Assembly: GCA_029931535.1 (NCBI GenBank)
Contig: JAQPZY010001688.1
Coordinates: 4,271,001 to 4,335,000, forward strand
Reading direction: 5' to 3'
Origin: Margaritifera margaritifera
Taxonomy: Eukaryota > Mollusca > Bivalvia > Unionida > Margaritiferidae
DNA: 64,000 bases
Shown here: in pieces, positions 37,454 through 48,411 of the stretch
Layout: every line of letters starts with the position of its first letter
How positions within the stretch are numbered: position 1 is the first letter of the stretch
Notes under the pieces: generated by a model
Told to the model about the DNA's origin: nothing
The model's input: only the letters and a program-made list of their open reading frames with translations
The model's database searches: none
Position numbers and translations under genes: made by a program

Positions 37454-37785
37454 AATAGTGTGCACTGTTACATTTGCTATGATATCATCTACATACTAGA
37501 TTTTTTCAGTCAGCTCTAAAAGATACATTATTTACTGTTTTTACTGCATACCAATATCTGAACAGCAAAGACCCAGATCTGTCCTCACATAATGCAAATG
37601 GCAAATCAGGGTTTACACAATTTTCTATGCATGATTTCAAACAAGCAGCATAGATCCTGATCTGCCAGTGCATTATGCAACCACAAATCTGAGTCTTTGC
37701 TGTTGTCAGATGGGTACAGGCAATACATGAGTAAATACTGTATTCCAAAAGAGTAAATAGTGAGCACATTTTTAAATTTGTTTTT
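37454..37785. other. Unannotated stretch
   Basis: ACCCAGATCTG-type words resemble the 40150-40440 repeat. No gene was recognised. Confidence 0.35.
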
Positions 37786-37789
37786 TTTT

Positions 37790-38465
37790 TATCCCTCCAA
37801 CCGATTGTGTGGAGGATATAGCAATAGTGATATCTATCTGTCTGTTCATAGACAAGGTAGTTTCTGCAACATAACTTAGTTTACCATGGTCTTTTTTTGT
37901 CAAACCTCATGTGCCTTACCCATGGAAAGTGGCAAAGTATATCAATTTTGGAGCTGCTTGGTTCAGGATCAATGTCACTGAAGCTGAAAATGTAATTTTT
38001 CTTTTTGCATGACAAGTTATGTTTTATTGGACTAATGTTCATACAACTTCAGAGGTAGACTACACAAAGGCAGGAGCAGTTCCCTACTGATTGTGCAGCC
38101 AAGAGGTGAAAGGGCATGGTCACTTGAACTGACACTGTAATTCTTTTGTTTTCCACTTGATAAGCCAAATTTCATAAATTCAATTTTCATACAACTTCAT
38201 AGGTAGTCTACACCTGGGCAGAGGCACCCTCCTATTGATTCTTGAGCCCAGAGGCCAAAAGTCAAGGTCACATGAGCTAAAATTGTCCTTTTGGGTTCAA
38301 CATGGCAAGTCTACTTTACTCAAGTTTACCCACAACCAATTTTTTTATCAACTTTATCAACTTCATACTTGCATTGGATTTGATGAAAGGCAGCTCTCTA
38401 TTGAATCTGTGTTGAATGGATCAAACATCAAGGTTACTGGCCATGAAATTAAACAATTATGTTAA
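37790..38465 (+). repeat. Diverged tandem repeat, unit roughly 130-170 bp
   Basis: CATACAACTTCAKAGGTAG, CTATTGATT and GGTCACWTGARCT boxes recur in order at least three times. No conserved protein frame was seen. Confidence 0.6.
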
Positions 38466-38469
38466 TTAT

Positions 38470-39060
38470 TACATTTGCAATAGCTGCAATGAATCAACCA
38501 CTCTTCTGATGGCTACTTTTTTTTGGGTGGGGGGAGAGAGGATATTGTAGATTCTGATTCAATCAAACAGAAAAATCATTCTAATATTGTTTCAAAGCTA
38601 CAATTGTGGTAACAGGTGAAAGTGTATTGCAATAAGAGCCTGGAAACGATTTTTAAGTAGTGTGGAATGGAAAGTAGGTTAGAGTGACCCAATTTTATCC
38701 ACTTTCATCCCAAGATGCATCCATGGTGCAAGTTTATAATAGCAATAGGTACAAAGGCATTTGAATTAGAGTCTGGACAAGGTTTTTAAGCAATCTTCAA
38801 TAAACCCTAGAAAGTTTGTTCTAATTAGAACTTGGACATGATCTTTTTTGCAGTATGACCAAAACAATTCTGGTAAGTTGGTCAAAGGGACTAAGTAATG
38901 GTATGCCACACATTCAACTGGTCAAAGTGACTAAGTATTGGTATGCCACAAATATTTAACAATATGCACTCATAATGCAGGTTTGATGTCAACAGGTGTG
39001 CTGTTGGGGACAGACAGACTAAATCTTTAATATAGCTCCCACTTCTACAGTTGGCAGTTG
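38470..39060. other. Unannotated stretch with weak local duplications
   Basis: GGTCAAAGTGACTAAGTATTGG-type words repeat near 38880-38950. Nothing else was recognised. Confidence 0.4.
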
Positions 39061-39089
39061 CGTGCGCATTATATCAATGAGTAGAGATG

Positions 39090-39123
<34 letters not shown>

Positions 39124-39182
39124 CTCCCACTTCTACAGTTGACAGTTGTGTGCACATTATATCAATGAGTAGAGATGGTAAT

Positions 39183-39213
<31 letters not shown>

Positions 39214-39215
39214 AT
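39030..39215 (+). repeat. Duplicated block with (TA)n
   Basis: TAGCTCCCACTTCTACAGTT followed by ATCAATGAGTAGAGATG occurs twice, each copy followed by a (TA)n run. Confidence 0.85.
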
Positions 39216-39624
39216 AAAATAAACAAACACTGTCTTCAAAACTTCATGACACTGCATAAAATCATTTACTTACAATAACTTGTTTGATCACTCAAAGTTT
39301 TAGAAAATATTTTAAAATTAGTTTCAAACCACTACATTTAACACAAACCATGAAAAAAAGATGGTTGAAATTACAATTTAAATTTAAAAGCAACTGTTTC
39401 TATGATTCAGCAAACATATTTTAGGACATCTGGAGAGTCGAATCTAATTGTCTGCACAGAATGTAAGCAGCAGTGTAATTTACATAATACAAAAAGCTAC
39501 CATTTGTAATGGAGTACAGTGCTGTATACAAAGACACGACATTTAAATGTAAACATAAAAATTACTCAAGGAATAATTAATGACAACATTGCAGAAACTG
39601 ACAGAACATTTCAAGTATACATAT

Positions 39625-39755
39625 CTGTACATTATGTATATATATATATATATACATATTATAGTTGTATGTTACTTCTATGTATATATATAGACATATT
39701 ATAGTTGTATGTTACTTCTATGTATATATATAGACATATTATAGTTGTATGTTAC

Positions 39756-39795
<40 letters not shown>

Positions 39796-40020
39796 TATAG
39801 TTGTATGTTACTTCTATATATATATATACATATTATAGTTGTATGTTACTTCTATGTATATATATATACATATTATAGTTGTATGTTACTTCTATGTATA
39901 TATATATATACATATTAGTGTTGTATGTTACTTCTATGTATATATATATATACATATTATAGTTGTATGTTACTTCTATGTATATATATATACATATTAT
40001 AGTTGTATGTTACTTCTATT
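39625..40020 (+). repeat. ~40-50-bp minisatellite with variable (TA)n, about 9 copies
   Basis: ACATATTATAGTTGTATGTT and ACTTCTATGTATATATAT alternate. Length differences come from the TA run in each unit. Confidence 0.92.
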
Positions 40021-40254
40021 TAAAATGGAAATGGAGTTCTTTTGTACTTCAAATATCACACATGAACATATATAAAACTATGCCAAATTTGAATGTGTCA
40101 TTCTTTGGATTACTCCAAGTACCTGCACATCTACTGGGATGTATCATGCACCCAACTGTAACAGTGCAGACACAGATCTGCTGTCACACTATCATGTGCT
40201 GGCAGATCAGGCTCAGTGTTGTTATACGACTTATGTTTAAGCAAATAGAATAGA

Positions 40255-40440
40255 CAAGGATCTGCTAGAGCATAATTCCCCGACAGTAGATTTGGATCTA
40301 TGAATCTGCCATAGCATAATTCCCTGACAGCAATCTGGGTCTATGGCTCTGCCAGAGCACAATGCCCTGAGAGCTAATCTGTGTCTATGGATCTAACAGA
40401 GCATAATGCCCTGACAGCTGATCTAGGTCTATGCTGTCTG
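40255..40440 (+). repeat. ~60-bp minisatellite, about 3-4 copies
   Basis: GAGCATAATKCCCTGACAGC, then AATCTGKGTCTATGGMTCTG, recur with substitutions. Confidence 0.8.
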
Positions 40441-40444
40441 CAGT

Positions 40445-41370
40445 TGAGTTCACAATAAGGCATGGACAATTTTGAAAAATCATGGTTGTCCATGGGCAAC
40501 CAGCTTTGAAAATTTGCAGGTATCCAGAAGCCCAATGTAATGACCAAACGTTTGTCACTGAAAAATATATACAACTTCATATAATTTTTAACATCACAAT
40601 TTTTCATGATAGTTTTTGGTTGCCCAAATGGGCCTTCACACTGAGAAAAGTGGTTGTCTGGAATTAATTTTTAACTGTCCCAGGCAATGGATTTTTCTAC
40701 TCCTGATATTATATAAATGAGTAATGAGGGTATGAATGTTCTCTCAACATATCCAGGGTTGCATCTAGGTTTTTAAAACTTTGTACCATGTGAGGTAGGT
40801 GGGCCCTGTGTTCATTTGAAAACTTACTGGCAACAAAAATTGTATTGAAAATATAAAATAATTTAGTTGCCACCCATATGTAATGTGCAAACATAGCTTC
40901 ACATTAATGGTTTGTTTGTGGGAAGGTAATTCAACATGTTGATCCAATGTAGATGTTTGAAAGTTTATATTTCCATGCATGGGAGAGTTTCTGTTCACAG
41001 TTTTCAAGCACCAATTACAAAACAACTCCTGACTTCCACTTATTTTGAGCCATGGACTATTTTCTTCTTGGTGGAAGTTGCTGACAGCCAATCAGATCTC
41101 AGCATATGACAATTATGTTATTGACTGGTGTGTTGAATTTTCAAGATAGAGCCAGCATAGATTTCTGTGTATAAAAAGCAAAACACATTCTGGATTTATA
41201 TAAATTTGCAAACAATGCTTGTATTATATTTTGCTCCAGTTTGAGCAAAAGTAGAAAACATTTTTGTGGCTATTTTAAAATTTTGCAGAAATCACACAAT
41301 CACATGTCCTAGATGCAACCAGGCATATCTATCTTCCTGATGACTAGGAGCACACATTAAAACTAAAACA
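40445..41370. other. Unannotated AT-rich stretch
   Basis: No supported feature was seen. The frames on both strands are short and overlapping. Confidence 0.4.
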
Positions 41371-41371
41371 T

Positions 41372-41568
41372 ACCAGAGATTCATGTCACAAGCAACCAGA
41401 AACATGATTCATGTCACAAGCAACCAGAAACATGATTCATGTCACAAGCAACCAGAAATGTGATTCATATCACAAGCAATCAGAAACATGATTCATGTCA
41501 CAAGCAACCAGAAACATGATTCATGTCACAAGCAACCTGAAATATGATTCATGTCACAAGCAAAATCT
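41372..41568 (+). repeat. 28-bp minisatellite, about 7 copies
   Basis: The unit is ATTCATGTCACAAGCAACCA then GAAACATG. Confidence 0.93.
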
Positions 41569-41569
41569 G

Positions 41570-41850
41570 ACTTACTTAGAAAAATATCATTACAAAAATA
41601 CTTCAAAAATGATGAAAGCTGGATCATTTACATTTTCAGAAATGACTCAAATCAGAAGAAAAAAAACATGAAGCTGACCATGGCCTGCATGTCAAACATT
41701 TCCCCAGGCTTCTGATAATGACATAATTTATTTAGCTAAAAAAGATAAAGAAAAAAAAAGGATAATGGGGTTATTATAGGGTGTGGATGGACATATGGAT
41801 GGACATGTGCATTGGTATCAAAGCGAATGCTATGTTAAGCTTTCACCAAG
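41570..41850. other. Unannotated stretch
   Basis: Nothing was recognised. Confidence 0.4.
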
Positions 41851-41856
41851 ACTTGT

Positions 41857-42567
41857 CTGACAAATAGTAAAAGGTAACCATTAGTGCTTATTGACAAATA
41901 GTAAAAGGTAACCATTGGTACTTATTGACAAACAGTAAAAGGTAACCATTAGTACTTACTGACAAATAGTAAAAGGTAATCATTAGTGCTTATTGACAAA
42001 TAGTAAAAGGTAATCATTGGTACTTATTGACAAATAGTAAAAGGTAACCATTAGTACTTACTGACAAATAGTAAAAGGTAATCATTGGTACTTATTGACA
42101 AATAGTAAAAGGTAACCATTAGTACTTACTGACAAATAGTAAAAGGTAATCATTGGTACTTATTGACAAATAGTAAAAGGTAACCATTAGTACTTACTGA
42201 CAAATAGTAAAAGGTAACCATTGGTACTTATTGACAAATTGTAAAAGGTAACCATTACTACTTATTGATAAATAGTAAAAGGTAACCATTAGTACTTATT
42301 GACAAATAGTAAAAGGTAACCATTAGTACTTATTGACAAATAGTAAAAGGTAACCATTAGTACTTACTGACAAATAGTAAAAGGTAACCATTAGTACTTA
42401 CTGACAAATAGTAAAAGGTAACCATTAGTACTTACTGACAAATAGTAAAAGGTAACCATTAGTACTTACTGACAAATAGTAAAAGATAACCATTACTACT
42501 TATTGATAAATAGTAAAAGGTAACCATTAGTACTTACTGACAAATAGTAAAAGATAACCATTAGAGT
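41857..42567 (+). repeat. 34-bp minisatellite, about 21 copies
   Basis: The unit is TTGACAAATAGTAAAAGGTA then ACCATTAGTACTTA. Variants (TTATTG or TTACTG; AACCATTAG, AATCATTGG or AACCATTGG) alternate in a partly regular order around 41940-42220. This suggests amplification of unit pairs. Confidence 0.95.
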
Positions 42568-42569
42568 TT

Positions 42570-43200
42570 ATTGCAAACCTGTATAAAATAAATACATGAA
42601 TTAGTGGTTTACATTTTCTTTGACATAGTAAGTCCAATGATCATGTGATATCAAGAAATTATTGAGGGAAAAGGATGATTTCAAACATCAAAGAAAGGTA
42701 CATCTTGTGTCCAGCACTGCCAGGTCCTATTTATAAACTCTGTAATTTTACTCCTATGTCAACATATTTAAGAGGCAAATCATGTTTTAATTTTTATGTC
42801 TGAGAATTTATAAGTTTCACACATGCAGGAAAAAATAAAAGGCCACATAATTATTTTGCCAGCCCATGTTCTGCAACCACCTTATGTGCCACCCTGGTGT
42901 GTTGGCCAATTCCATATTTATAGTAAGGAATGTGCTCTGACCCCCTCCCCTTTCATTACCCTCAAAATACCCATCACTGGATGGGAAGGTCAGAGGTATC
43001 TCAGAATACAAGCATACAGGATAAAAACTTTGGACATTCAGCAATATTATACTTTAGTTTCAGCTGAATATACCCACTGATGACACAAATATTAATATTG
43101 GTGATGCTGAGAGCAACAGAAAAGTAATATGTCTTGCTATTTGCTAAACAGTGACATGACAATAATGGCATCTCAAGATAGTGGACTAAGTACATGACCT
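42570..43200. other. Unannotated stretch
   Basis: No feature was recognised. Confidence 0.4.
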
Positions 43201-43204
43201 GATG

Positions 43205-43755
43205 CTTATAAGAGCGTAAGTAAGCTAGCATTCAATGCATTCTTATTAGAGTGTAAGTAAGCTAGCATTATATGCATTCTTATAAGAGTGTAAGTAAGCT
43301 AGCATTATATGCATTCTTATAAGAGTGTAAGTAAGCTAGCATTATATGCATTCTTATAAGAGTGTAAGTAAGCTAGCATTATATGCATTCTTATAAGAGT
43401 GTAAGTAAGCTAGCATTATATGCATTCTTATAAGAGTGTAAGTAAGCTAGCATTATATGCATTCTTATAAGAGTGTAAGTAAGCTAGCATTATATGCATT
43501 CTTATAAGAGTGTAAGTAAGCTAGCATTCTATGCATTCTTATAAGAGTGTAAGCTAGCATTCTATGCATTCTTATAAGAGTGTAAGTAAGCTAGCATTAT
43601 ATGCATTCTTATAAGAGTGTAAGTAAGCTAGCATTATATGTATTCTTATAAGAGTGTAAGTAAGCTAGCATTCAATGCATTCTTATTAGAGTGTAAGTAA
43701 GCTAGCATTCTATGCATTCTTATAAGAGTGTAAGTAAGCTAGCATTCTATGCATG
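43205..43755 (+). repeat. 37-bp minisatellite, about 15 copies
   Basis: The unit is TTATAAGAGTGTAAGTAAGC then TAGCATTATATGCATTC. One copy near 43545 lacks GTAA. Each unit contains GTAAGT, GCTAGC and ATGCAT. Confidence 0.95.
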
Positions 43756-43974
43756 CTCTTGGGTACTAGTCATGTGATGGGAAGAAAACCAGACCATAAT
43801 GTTGAGTAAGTGAGACATTGTAGTGTAAAGTAATTGACCTTGCAAGAATATCAGAGAACTTTATATTACAGATAAAATGGCTGAATTTTAAAATCAAATC
43901 ATCACGCCTAATAAGGGAAACTGTGTTATACTGAATGACCTATTTTCCTGAGAACAGCTATGATGCTGTATGTG

Positions 43975-44645
43975 TATACCAAGTTTCATCCCTTAATCTC
44001 CAACAGTTTAAAAGTTAAAGAGCAGAAAGGAAAGTGTGATGGGGACAGAAAATACTGAGCTGAGATCTTGACCTTTCAAGATAGAACCCCCAATGTGGTA
44101 TGTGATACACCTTTATGTGGTATGTGTGATACACCTTCTAGTGATGATGCATAAGCATACCAAGTTTCATTCCTTGATCTCAAACAGCTCTAAAGTTATG
44201 GAACTGATGGGAATCTGTGATGGAAACATAAAATATTGAGCTGTGACCTTGACCTTGAAAACAAGATGCCCAATATGGTGATGATGTATAAGTATACCAA
44301 GTTTCATTCCTTAACCTCGGATAACTTTAAAGTTATACAGCATAAGGGAAAGTATGATGGAATATGTAAAATACTGAGACATGACTATCACCCTGAATGT
44401 GCTTCACCACACAACTTCTAAGTTTCATCCCTTAATCTTAAATGTCTTTAAAGTTCTAGAGTGGAATAGAAAGTGTTATGGATATGTAAAAATACTGAGC
44501 TGTGACCTTGACTTTAAATAAAGGACCCCCTCCAATGTAGTATGCTTCACACCTGCTATTCATTGTGTATAAGTATACCAAGTTTCATCCTTAAATTTAA
44601 AATGGCTTTAAAGTCATAAAGCGGAAGGGACGAGTGGAAAGACAT
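43975..44645 (+). repeat. Diverged tandem repeat, unit roughly 125-180 bp, about 5 copies
   Basis: ACCAAGTTTCATYCCTTAAT boxes occur at about 43979, 44160, 44297, 44420 and 44577, each followed by TAAAGTTAT and AAATACTGAGCTGTGACCTTGAC boxes. Confidence 0.75.
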
Positions 44646-44987
44646 CCAGTCAGAAGTGCAAATACTATGTCACCTGCTTTTATTTGAAAAGGCATGGGAC
44701 TATAAAATAAGACTATAAAATAAAACATGCACTCAGATTGTGAAGTTCTACATAACTTAGTATGACCTTGAAGATTCCATTACTGGCTAGCTCTTCTGTC
44801 AGTTAAACCAAAGTAAAATTTCTATCTTGTGGCAAGTTGTAAGAATTTTTTTAAGTTAACACTGACCCTAAGTAAATAAAGTGAACAAATTAAACATTTT
44901 GCATATACCACATGCTTTTTCTTCTTAGATACAGCACAAATTGAAAGCAAGATTCTGAAGCACTATTTCTTAGTTTCATGCAGGACA

Positions 44988-45342
44988 AATTAAGTGTATC
45001 TTTGCATGCAGGACAAATAAAGTGTATCATTTCATGCAGGACAAATTAGGTGTATCATTTCATGCAGGACAAATTAAGTGTATCATTTCATGCAGGACAA
45101 ATTAAGTGTATCATTTCATGCAGGACAAATTAAGTGTATCAAAACATGCAGGACAAATTAAGTGTATCATTGCATGCAGGACAAATTAAGTGTATCACTG
45201 CCTGTAGGAAAAATTAAGTCTATCATTGCATGCAGGACAAATTAAGTGTATCATTGCATGCAGGACAAATTAAGTGTATCACTGCCTGTAGGAAAAATTA
45301 AGTCTATCATTGCATACAGGACAAATTAAGTGTATCATTGGT
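44988..45342 (+). repeat. 28-bp minisatellite, about 12 copies
   Basis: The unit is CATGCAGGACAAATTAAGTG then TATCATTT. A variant pair (CTGCCTGTAGGAAAAATTAAG) occurs twice. Confidence 0.94.
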
Positions 45343-45625
45343 ACAACTCTTAATTAAGATCAACTTATTTCTCCTTTAATCATGTAAGCAACCTTCTTGT
45401 TGTCCAAGATCTCAAATTTTACACCTGAACTAAAATGCCAATATAAATGGATGTGCAACTGATTTGCCACCACATACATATGGAAATCTTCATCAGTGTG
45501 TTTAGAATTAGCAGTCAGCTAGGAATCTACTTTCATCATTATAGGACAAGAATTGTGTTTACCATGAGAGAACAACATACCATCCTATGGGCTGGACCTG
45601 TACTAAGATCAACAAAAATAAAAGA

Positions 45626-45800
45626 CTGTGACTGCCTTAAAAACTATAAATATGTCCATATGACATGAATGTGACTGCCTTAAAAACTATAATTATGTCC
45701 ATATGACATGAATGTGACTGCCTTAAAAAATATAATTATGTCCATATGACATGAATGTGACTGCCTTAAAAACTATAAATATGTCCATATGACATGAATG
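45626..45800 (+). repeat. 43-bp minisatellite, 4 copies
   Basis: ACTGCCTTAAAAACTATAAW recurs at 45631, 45674, 45717 and 45760, followed by TATGTCCATATGACATGAATG. Confidence 0.94.
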
Positions 45801-45804
45801 TCCC

Positions 45805-46240
45805 TGCCAATATGGTGTATCTGTATCCATCAGCAAAGCATCAAAGCGAGGTCGCATGCCCAATTAATAAAGCCTGGGTGTTTAATTAAAAATTCAAACA
45901 AAAAATGTTCTATGGATCATTTATACAAATGAATAGCATCAATCACGATTAGATAATAAGCAGATAAAAATAATCTTTCTTAAATGGCTTATCTACAAGC
46001 ATTTAGTTAATAATAATTTACTTTAAAAGCTGGCTCTTTTTTTATGGTGCAAAGACTTCAAATTTGCCTATTGTCAGCCCTAATCTGTGTCAGTGCATGT
46101 GTCAAGTATTATTTTAATATTTTCTCACCGATAAGCCTACTATAGTATTTTCTAACTGTAAATAATCTGGTTCAACCTGTGTCAGGAAATTAGCAGCTAT
46201 AATACATTTCCAAGTTTAAAGTGAGTTTTGGTGTTGTGGG
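45805..46240. other. Unannotated stretch beyond the minus-strand gene
   Basis: Nothing was recognised. Confidence 0.4.
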
Positions 46241-46244
46241 GGGC

Positions 46245-46250
46245 TTTATT
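46245..46250 (-). promoter_or_regulatory. Possible polyadenylation signal AATAAA of the minus-strand gene
   Basis: AATAAA on the minus strand about 440 nt after the stop codon at 46686. A second AATAAA lies at 46464-46469. Neither has an obvious GU-rich element downstream, so the site used is not settled. Confidence 0.3.
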
Positions 46251-46685
46251 TAGTGTAAAATTTGAATTTGGGATATAAATTTGTTTCGGTTTTTGAAGTA
46301 GCCGGTTTTCTGTTTACTGGAAGAAAAAAATGATGATATTAAAGAAGACAATAATTGGGAGCCCTGAAAAATTTCAATCTTATGGGGATTCCAGTATATC
46401 GAGGGTTGGGTTTTGAAGGATTTCACTGTATTTGTAAACAATGGTTAAAATATAGTTTTGTTATTTATTACTTGAGATTCATTATTATTTTTTATAACTA
46501 TTTGCAGTTACAGCTTCACTATGACCATTCATGCAGAGTGAAATTGATTTTCAAGCTTCATGACTTCATAAATCCTATAAAATATGAAGTTCAATTCTTA
46601 AATAGGGTGGCTCTATGAACTTGCCCTATTTAATCACAAATATTAGTACCCATCATCTCTTCTGTCAACAACTTTTGTTACATTA

Positions 46686-47959
46686 TTATACATATGTAGA
46701 CTGGTCATCTGTCTCTGTTTGCATTTGCTCAAAGAACGAGTCCACGTCCTGTAAGTTGACTAGTTCCTCTGCTTTAGCTTCCTGTAGGTTGATTGGTTCT
46801 TCAGCTGTAGTGATCTCGAAATCTATATGTGGGCTATTAGTGTTTTCTTGAAGATGAAAAACTGGCTCAGTCCTTGGGCAAAAGTTTGAACTTTTAGTTC
46901 TGTCAAATGCTACATTTGGTTCTTCTTTACAAAATCTATGTTTACCACTGTGTGGCAAGTCAGAATGAGTTGGCACTTTTGTGTTTGATTGACATTGTGA
47001 TTCCTGAGAGTTATCTCCCATGAGCAATTTGTCCTGCAAATCCAGTTCCTCTTTCATTGCTTTTGTCACCTGAATCAAATTTTCTGTCATTTCCTGAATG
47101 GTTATTTTTTGGTCATATTCCTGACTCGGACCATGTTTAGTAGTCACCCCTATCATCCTGGGATCATCATTTCCTTCAGAAGTCCCCTCCTCTGCCTGCT
47201 CCTCACATGAGTAAGAGTCTGCTGTTGTATCTGTCCCAGGGGTGTGATCCGAGTACTGGGACCCTGGGGGAGGTGCACAAACCCACGCCTCTATGATTCC
47301 CGACTCAGAATAATCCTCTGACCCAGGGCTCACTATAGAAAACACCTTTTCATCCTCTCCAGGGGTGTTGGCTGCAAACAGGCGAACTGATTTCTTATAT
47401 GAATATGTTTTTGGTCTGTCTGTTTTGTAAAATTCACTAAGATCTTTGGAAGAAAAATTTTTTGTTTTATCCTCATCCTGCAGATAAATATTGGATACAG
47501 ATATATCCTTTATTGCACCAAAACCACTTCCACCTTCTGGCAAAAGCTCGGGGTAAGTAATGTCTATCTTTTCTGTACTCAGTAACTTCTGAAGCATGTT
47601 CCCTTCAATGGGAATATCATCATAATCACTTCCATCATCAACGTGTCCAGCAGTGTCCAGCAGAGGTTGGGGTATCCCACCACATGCCCCAAGGGTGTCA
47701 TAATTATCTCCCTCAAATGTCAAGTCTGTAGCACTCCTCTGGCTGTCTGACTTCATGTGCTGAGGAGAAAGGGGAGGCAACCCAGGTCCACTTGGTGGAC
47801 AATTTGCACAATCACTGTGATACAAGTCTTCCACACTTTTGTTGGGAACACGACTCACTACTGTAGACTTGTTATCAATGGTTCTAGTAAACTGTGCAGC
47901 ACCTAACTGTTTGTCATTACTCACTTTCTCAGTATCAACTGGGTCTGGACCTTCTGTAT
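46686..47959 (-). CDS. Last exon of minus-strand gene: acidic disordered C-terminus with PDZ-type end
   Basis: The acceptor CTTCCTTCCAG ends at 47960. The exon gives two bases of a split codon and 423 codons to TAA (46686-46688). By far the longest open frame in the window, it has GC-richer coding-like composition. The protein is acidic, Ser/Thr/Pro-rich and probably disordered. It has several proline-directed phosphosite-like spots (PPLSPQH, IVSPGSEDY, NTPGEDE, HTPGTD), Tyr in acidic context (GSDYDDIP, SEDYSES), and a likely helix (TIQEMTENLIQVTKAMKEEL). Near the end EEPINLQEAK and AEELVNLQDVD form a short duplication. The last residues, DQSTYV, fit the class I PDZ-ligand form (S/T-x-V). It looks like the cytoplasmic or adaptor tail of a signalling or trafficking protein. 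I do not recognise the orthologue. Confidence 0.85.
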
Positions 47960-48410
47960 CTGGAAGGAAGAATTACTTTCAACTGACTGAAAGCCATACA
48001 AACTTTACAACATCACTGACATATCCCTTCCAAATCTTAGAACTCTGCTTATTGCAAAAAAATATTTAGGGAGTAAAACTTCAGAGGTTTCTTGCTACCC
48101 TGAATATTGTACCTTTGTGTGTGTTTGAGCAGTTGATCATGAAAAGTATTCAATTTACAATGTAGCTGTTTTCCAATACATTAATTGTGTATTTTGTTTT
48201 CTGTCATGAAACACATCATATTTTTTGCAATTCAAATAAAGAATTTTTAATTAACTATGGAAGAAAGAAGATGTCAAAAGTTTCTGAGGCCCTGAACTGA
48301 AATAGACACATATCTTGCATTCTATCTTCATGGTATTTTGTTTCCTATATATTCTGATGCACTCATCTTGTATTCTATGATTATATAATTTGTGTGCATG
48401 TAAAATGGGA
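47960..48410. other. Start of the last intron (3' side), unannotated
   Basis: AT-rich. Nothing was recognised before the satellite begins. Confidence 0.5.
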
Positions 48411-48411
48411 T

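Noticed and set aside
47839..48069. Plus-strand frame overlapping the long minus-strand exon
   Set aside because: It is the shadow of the real exon on the opposite strand and runs into intron sequence.
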